Shown here one piece after another: positions 6,081 through 6,880 of a stretch of 6,880 nt of DNA; the stretch's first letter is position 1, and the number at the start of each line of letters is the position of its first letter. This stretch comes from Phycisphaerales bacterium (GTDB lineage: Bacteria > Planctomycetota > Phycisphaerae > Phycisphaerales > UBA1924), in NCBI GenBank assembly GCA_029260415.1, contig JAJDDH010000357.1:1-6880 (forward strand), given 5' to 3'. Position numbers and translations under genes: made by a program. The notes under the pieces were generated by a model that was not told where the DNA came from, did not search any database, and saw only the letters and a list, made by a program, of their open reading frames with translations.

Positions 6081-6647
6081 TCAGGCTGGGGTTTCGGGCG
6101 TTTCCTGCTGGACGTTCCAGGTGATCGAGTCGCCCGAGCAGTCGATGTGCAGGGCGAAGAAGCCCAGCCCGCCGCTGGCGCCGCTGGTCTCGTGCTTGCG
6201 GACCAGGGGCCAGATGATCTGGCGGTCGGTGTCGGGCAGGGGGAGGGCCCCGATCTCGTCGGGGTGGAACCACTCGAGCGAGCCCTCGTTCATCGGGCCC
6301 GCCTTGACCTCCACCGGCCCGATGACGCGGTAATAGAAGAGCAGCCAGTGGCTCTCGTTCTCGAACGCGGCCTCAGAGATCAGCCCCAGCAGGTGCAGGC
6401 GTTCGATCGGGACGTCGATCCCGGCCTCCTCCTGGATCTCGCGCTGGGCGCAGCGGGCGGGGGACTCGCCGAGCTCCATCTCCAGCTTGCCCCCGATGGG
6501 GGAGCACAGGCCCTTGTTGGGGGCCTTGCCGCGGCGCAGGAGCAGGACGCGCCCGTCGCTGTCGCGGAGATCGCACAGGCAGGCGAGCTTGTAGGGCAGG
6601 GGGCTGTCGTTCTCGAGCCCGGGCAGGATGTTCGCGGGGTCGCTCAC
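6081..6647 (-). CDS. Nudix hydrolase
   Basis: This 188-residue enzyme belongs to the Nudix superfamily, which hydrolyses nucleoside diphosphates linked to another group, often as house-cleaning of oxidised or excess nucleotides; the substrate cannot be read from sequence. The Nudix box runs from GGKLEMELGES (52-62) to REIQEEAGID (69-78), with metal-binding Glu70, Glu73 and Glu74. It follows a typical strand DGRVLLLRRGKAPNKGLCSP. The stretch between the box Gly and the first Glu is seven residues instead of the canonical five. A beta strand HWLLFYYRV, a FHPDEIGALPLPDTD segment and a C-terminal extension (about 152-188) with LGFFALHIDC and ITWNVQQ follow; I believe similar tails occur in planctomycete Nudix proteins. 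The frame is open up to 6860, but the upstream part is Arg/Pro-rich and overlaps the divergent gene, so I chose the GTG at 6647, seven bases after TATCGT. It precedes the NfeD cluster on the same strand. Confidence 0.88.
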   Translation of the reverse strand: MSDPANILPGLENDSPLPYKLACLCDLRDSDGRVLLLRRGKAPNKGLCSPIGGKLEMELGESPARCAQREIQEEAGIDVPIERLHLLGLISEAAFENESHWLLFYYRVIGPVEVKAGPMNEGSLEWFHPDEIGALPLPDTDRQIIWPLVRKHETSGASGGLGFFALHIDCSGDSITWNVQQETPETPA

Positions 6648-6654
6648 GTCGCGG

Positions 6655-6660
6655 ACGATA
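6655..6660 (-). promoter_or_regulatory. Possible -10 hexamer (TATCGT) of the nudix gene
   Basis: On the minus strand TATCGT is followed by seven bases (CCGCGAC) and then the GTG at 6647, with no Shine-Dalgarno sequence, again pointing to a leaderless message. It matches TATAAT at four of six positions. It helps select 6647 over upstream possibilities, none of which is an ATG or GTG near the conserved region. Confidence 0.4.
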
Positions 6661-6661
6661 G

Positions 6662-6672
6662 GCCCCTGGGGC
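6662..6672. repeat. Inverted repeat GCCCC-T-GGGGC in the divergent promoter region
   Basis: A perfect 5-base inverted repeat around a single T ends one base upstream of the TATCGT hexamer of the nudix gene, which is where an operator would interfere with RNA polymerase. It lies in the 164-base gap between two divergent genes. Repeats of this length made of G and C arise easily in such DNA, so its role is unproven. Confidence 0.25.
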
Positions 6673-6799
6673 GTGCGTACACACGGTTTCGGGCGTGTCC
6701 GGTTCTCGGGGCAACGGGCGATGGGCGTCCGTCCGGAGGGCGTTCGGGAGGCGGAAACCCCCACGGCGCGGGCCTTCACGCCCGAGCGGGGGCGCGGCC

Positions 6800-6805
6800 G
6801 ATACT
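6800..6805 (+). promoter_or_regulatory. Possible -10 hexamer (GATACT) of the divergent gene
   Basis: GATACT is followed by six bases (CTGGGC) and the ATG at 6812, the same spacing as for the long nfeD gene. Four of six positions match TATAAT. There is no Shine-Dalgarno sequence, so the message is probably leaderless. Confidence 0.45.
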
Positions 6806-6811
6806 CTGGGC

Positions 6812-6880
6812 ATGATGAGCGCTGAAGCGACCGGCACGGAGGCGGGCGCGAGCGCGGCACAACGCGCCGCGCCGTGGGCA
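6812..6880 (+). CDS. N-terminal fragment of an unidentified protein (partial)
   Basis: An open frame starts with two adjacent methionine codons (6812 and 6815) and runs 23 codons to the right edge: MMSAEATGTEAGASAAQRAA and then PWA. This is too short and too Ala-rich to assign a function; it looks like a soluble, flexible N-terminus without a signal peptide. Support for it being a gene comes from the GATACT hexamer six bases before the ATG, from its divergent position relative to the nudix gene, and from the lack of any other coding signal at this edge. Confidence 0.45.
   Translation, partial: MMSAEATGTEAGASAAQRAAPWA

Noticed and set aside
6648..6860. N-terminal extension of the nudix gene up to 6860
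   Set aside because: The extra 71 residues are Arg/Pro/Ser-rich, show no conserved motif and would overlap the divergent gene at 6812. The GTG at 6647 is well placed for the conserved domain and its hexamer.

Overview
This is GC-rich bacterial DNA (I estimate about 70% G+C by eye). It is fully coding apart from short gaps, and long open frames run antisense to most genes, which is a by-product of composition. The gene content (a glycosyltransferase/ExbD/TonB-like block, tandem NfeD proteins with FloA, a Nudix enzyme with a distinctive tail) and the -10-like hexamers just upstream of start codons look like a planctomycete, probably of the Phycisphaerae type. That placement is inference; no rRNA or marker gene is present to settle it.

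Left part, plus strand (1-2517). The window opens inside the C-terminal end of a membrane protein that most resembles the tail of a family-2 glycosyltransferase. Next comes an ExbD/TolR-type proton-channel subunit (261-776), then a TonB-like protein (828-1850) that keeps the Ser-x3-His motif of the TonB transmembrane helix, a long disordered linker and a C-terminal TonB-like domain. Together they imply a proton-motive-force-driven energy transducer of the inner membrane; the ExbB/TolQ partner is not in the window. A 203-residue exported protein of unknown function (1906-2517) follows and ends one base from the stop codon of the convergent floA.

Right part, minus strand (6647 down to 2519). 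A Nudix hydrolase (6647-6081) is followed by a three-gene membrane cluster: a long NfeD with a ClpP-like serine protease domain (5995-4091), a short NfeD (4091-3582, overlapping the stop of the first as TGATG) and the flotillin-like protein FloA (3517-2519). NfeD/FloA pairs are a known arrangement (yqeZ-yqfA in Bacillus subtilis), with FloA scaffolding membrane microdomains and NfeD as its partner. Here the NfeD partner is doubled, and the protease-type copy carries a roughly 100-residue acidic insertion. A divergent gene on the plus strand begins at 6812 and leaves the window after 23 codons.

Regulation. Several genes (exbD, long nfeD, nudix, the gene at 6812) have a TAnnnT- or GATACT-type hexamer ending 6 or 7 bases before the start codon and no convincing Shine-Dalgarno sequence, as expected for leaderless transcripts. 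floA differs: it has its own TATACT hexamer, a predicted leader of about 35 bases and a good AGGAG site. I see no RNA genes, mobile elements, CRISPR arrays or clear intrinsic terminators, and no system that I would call wholly new.
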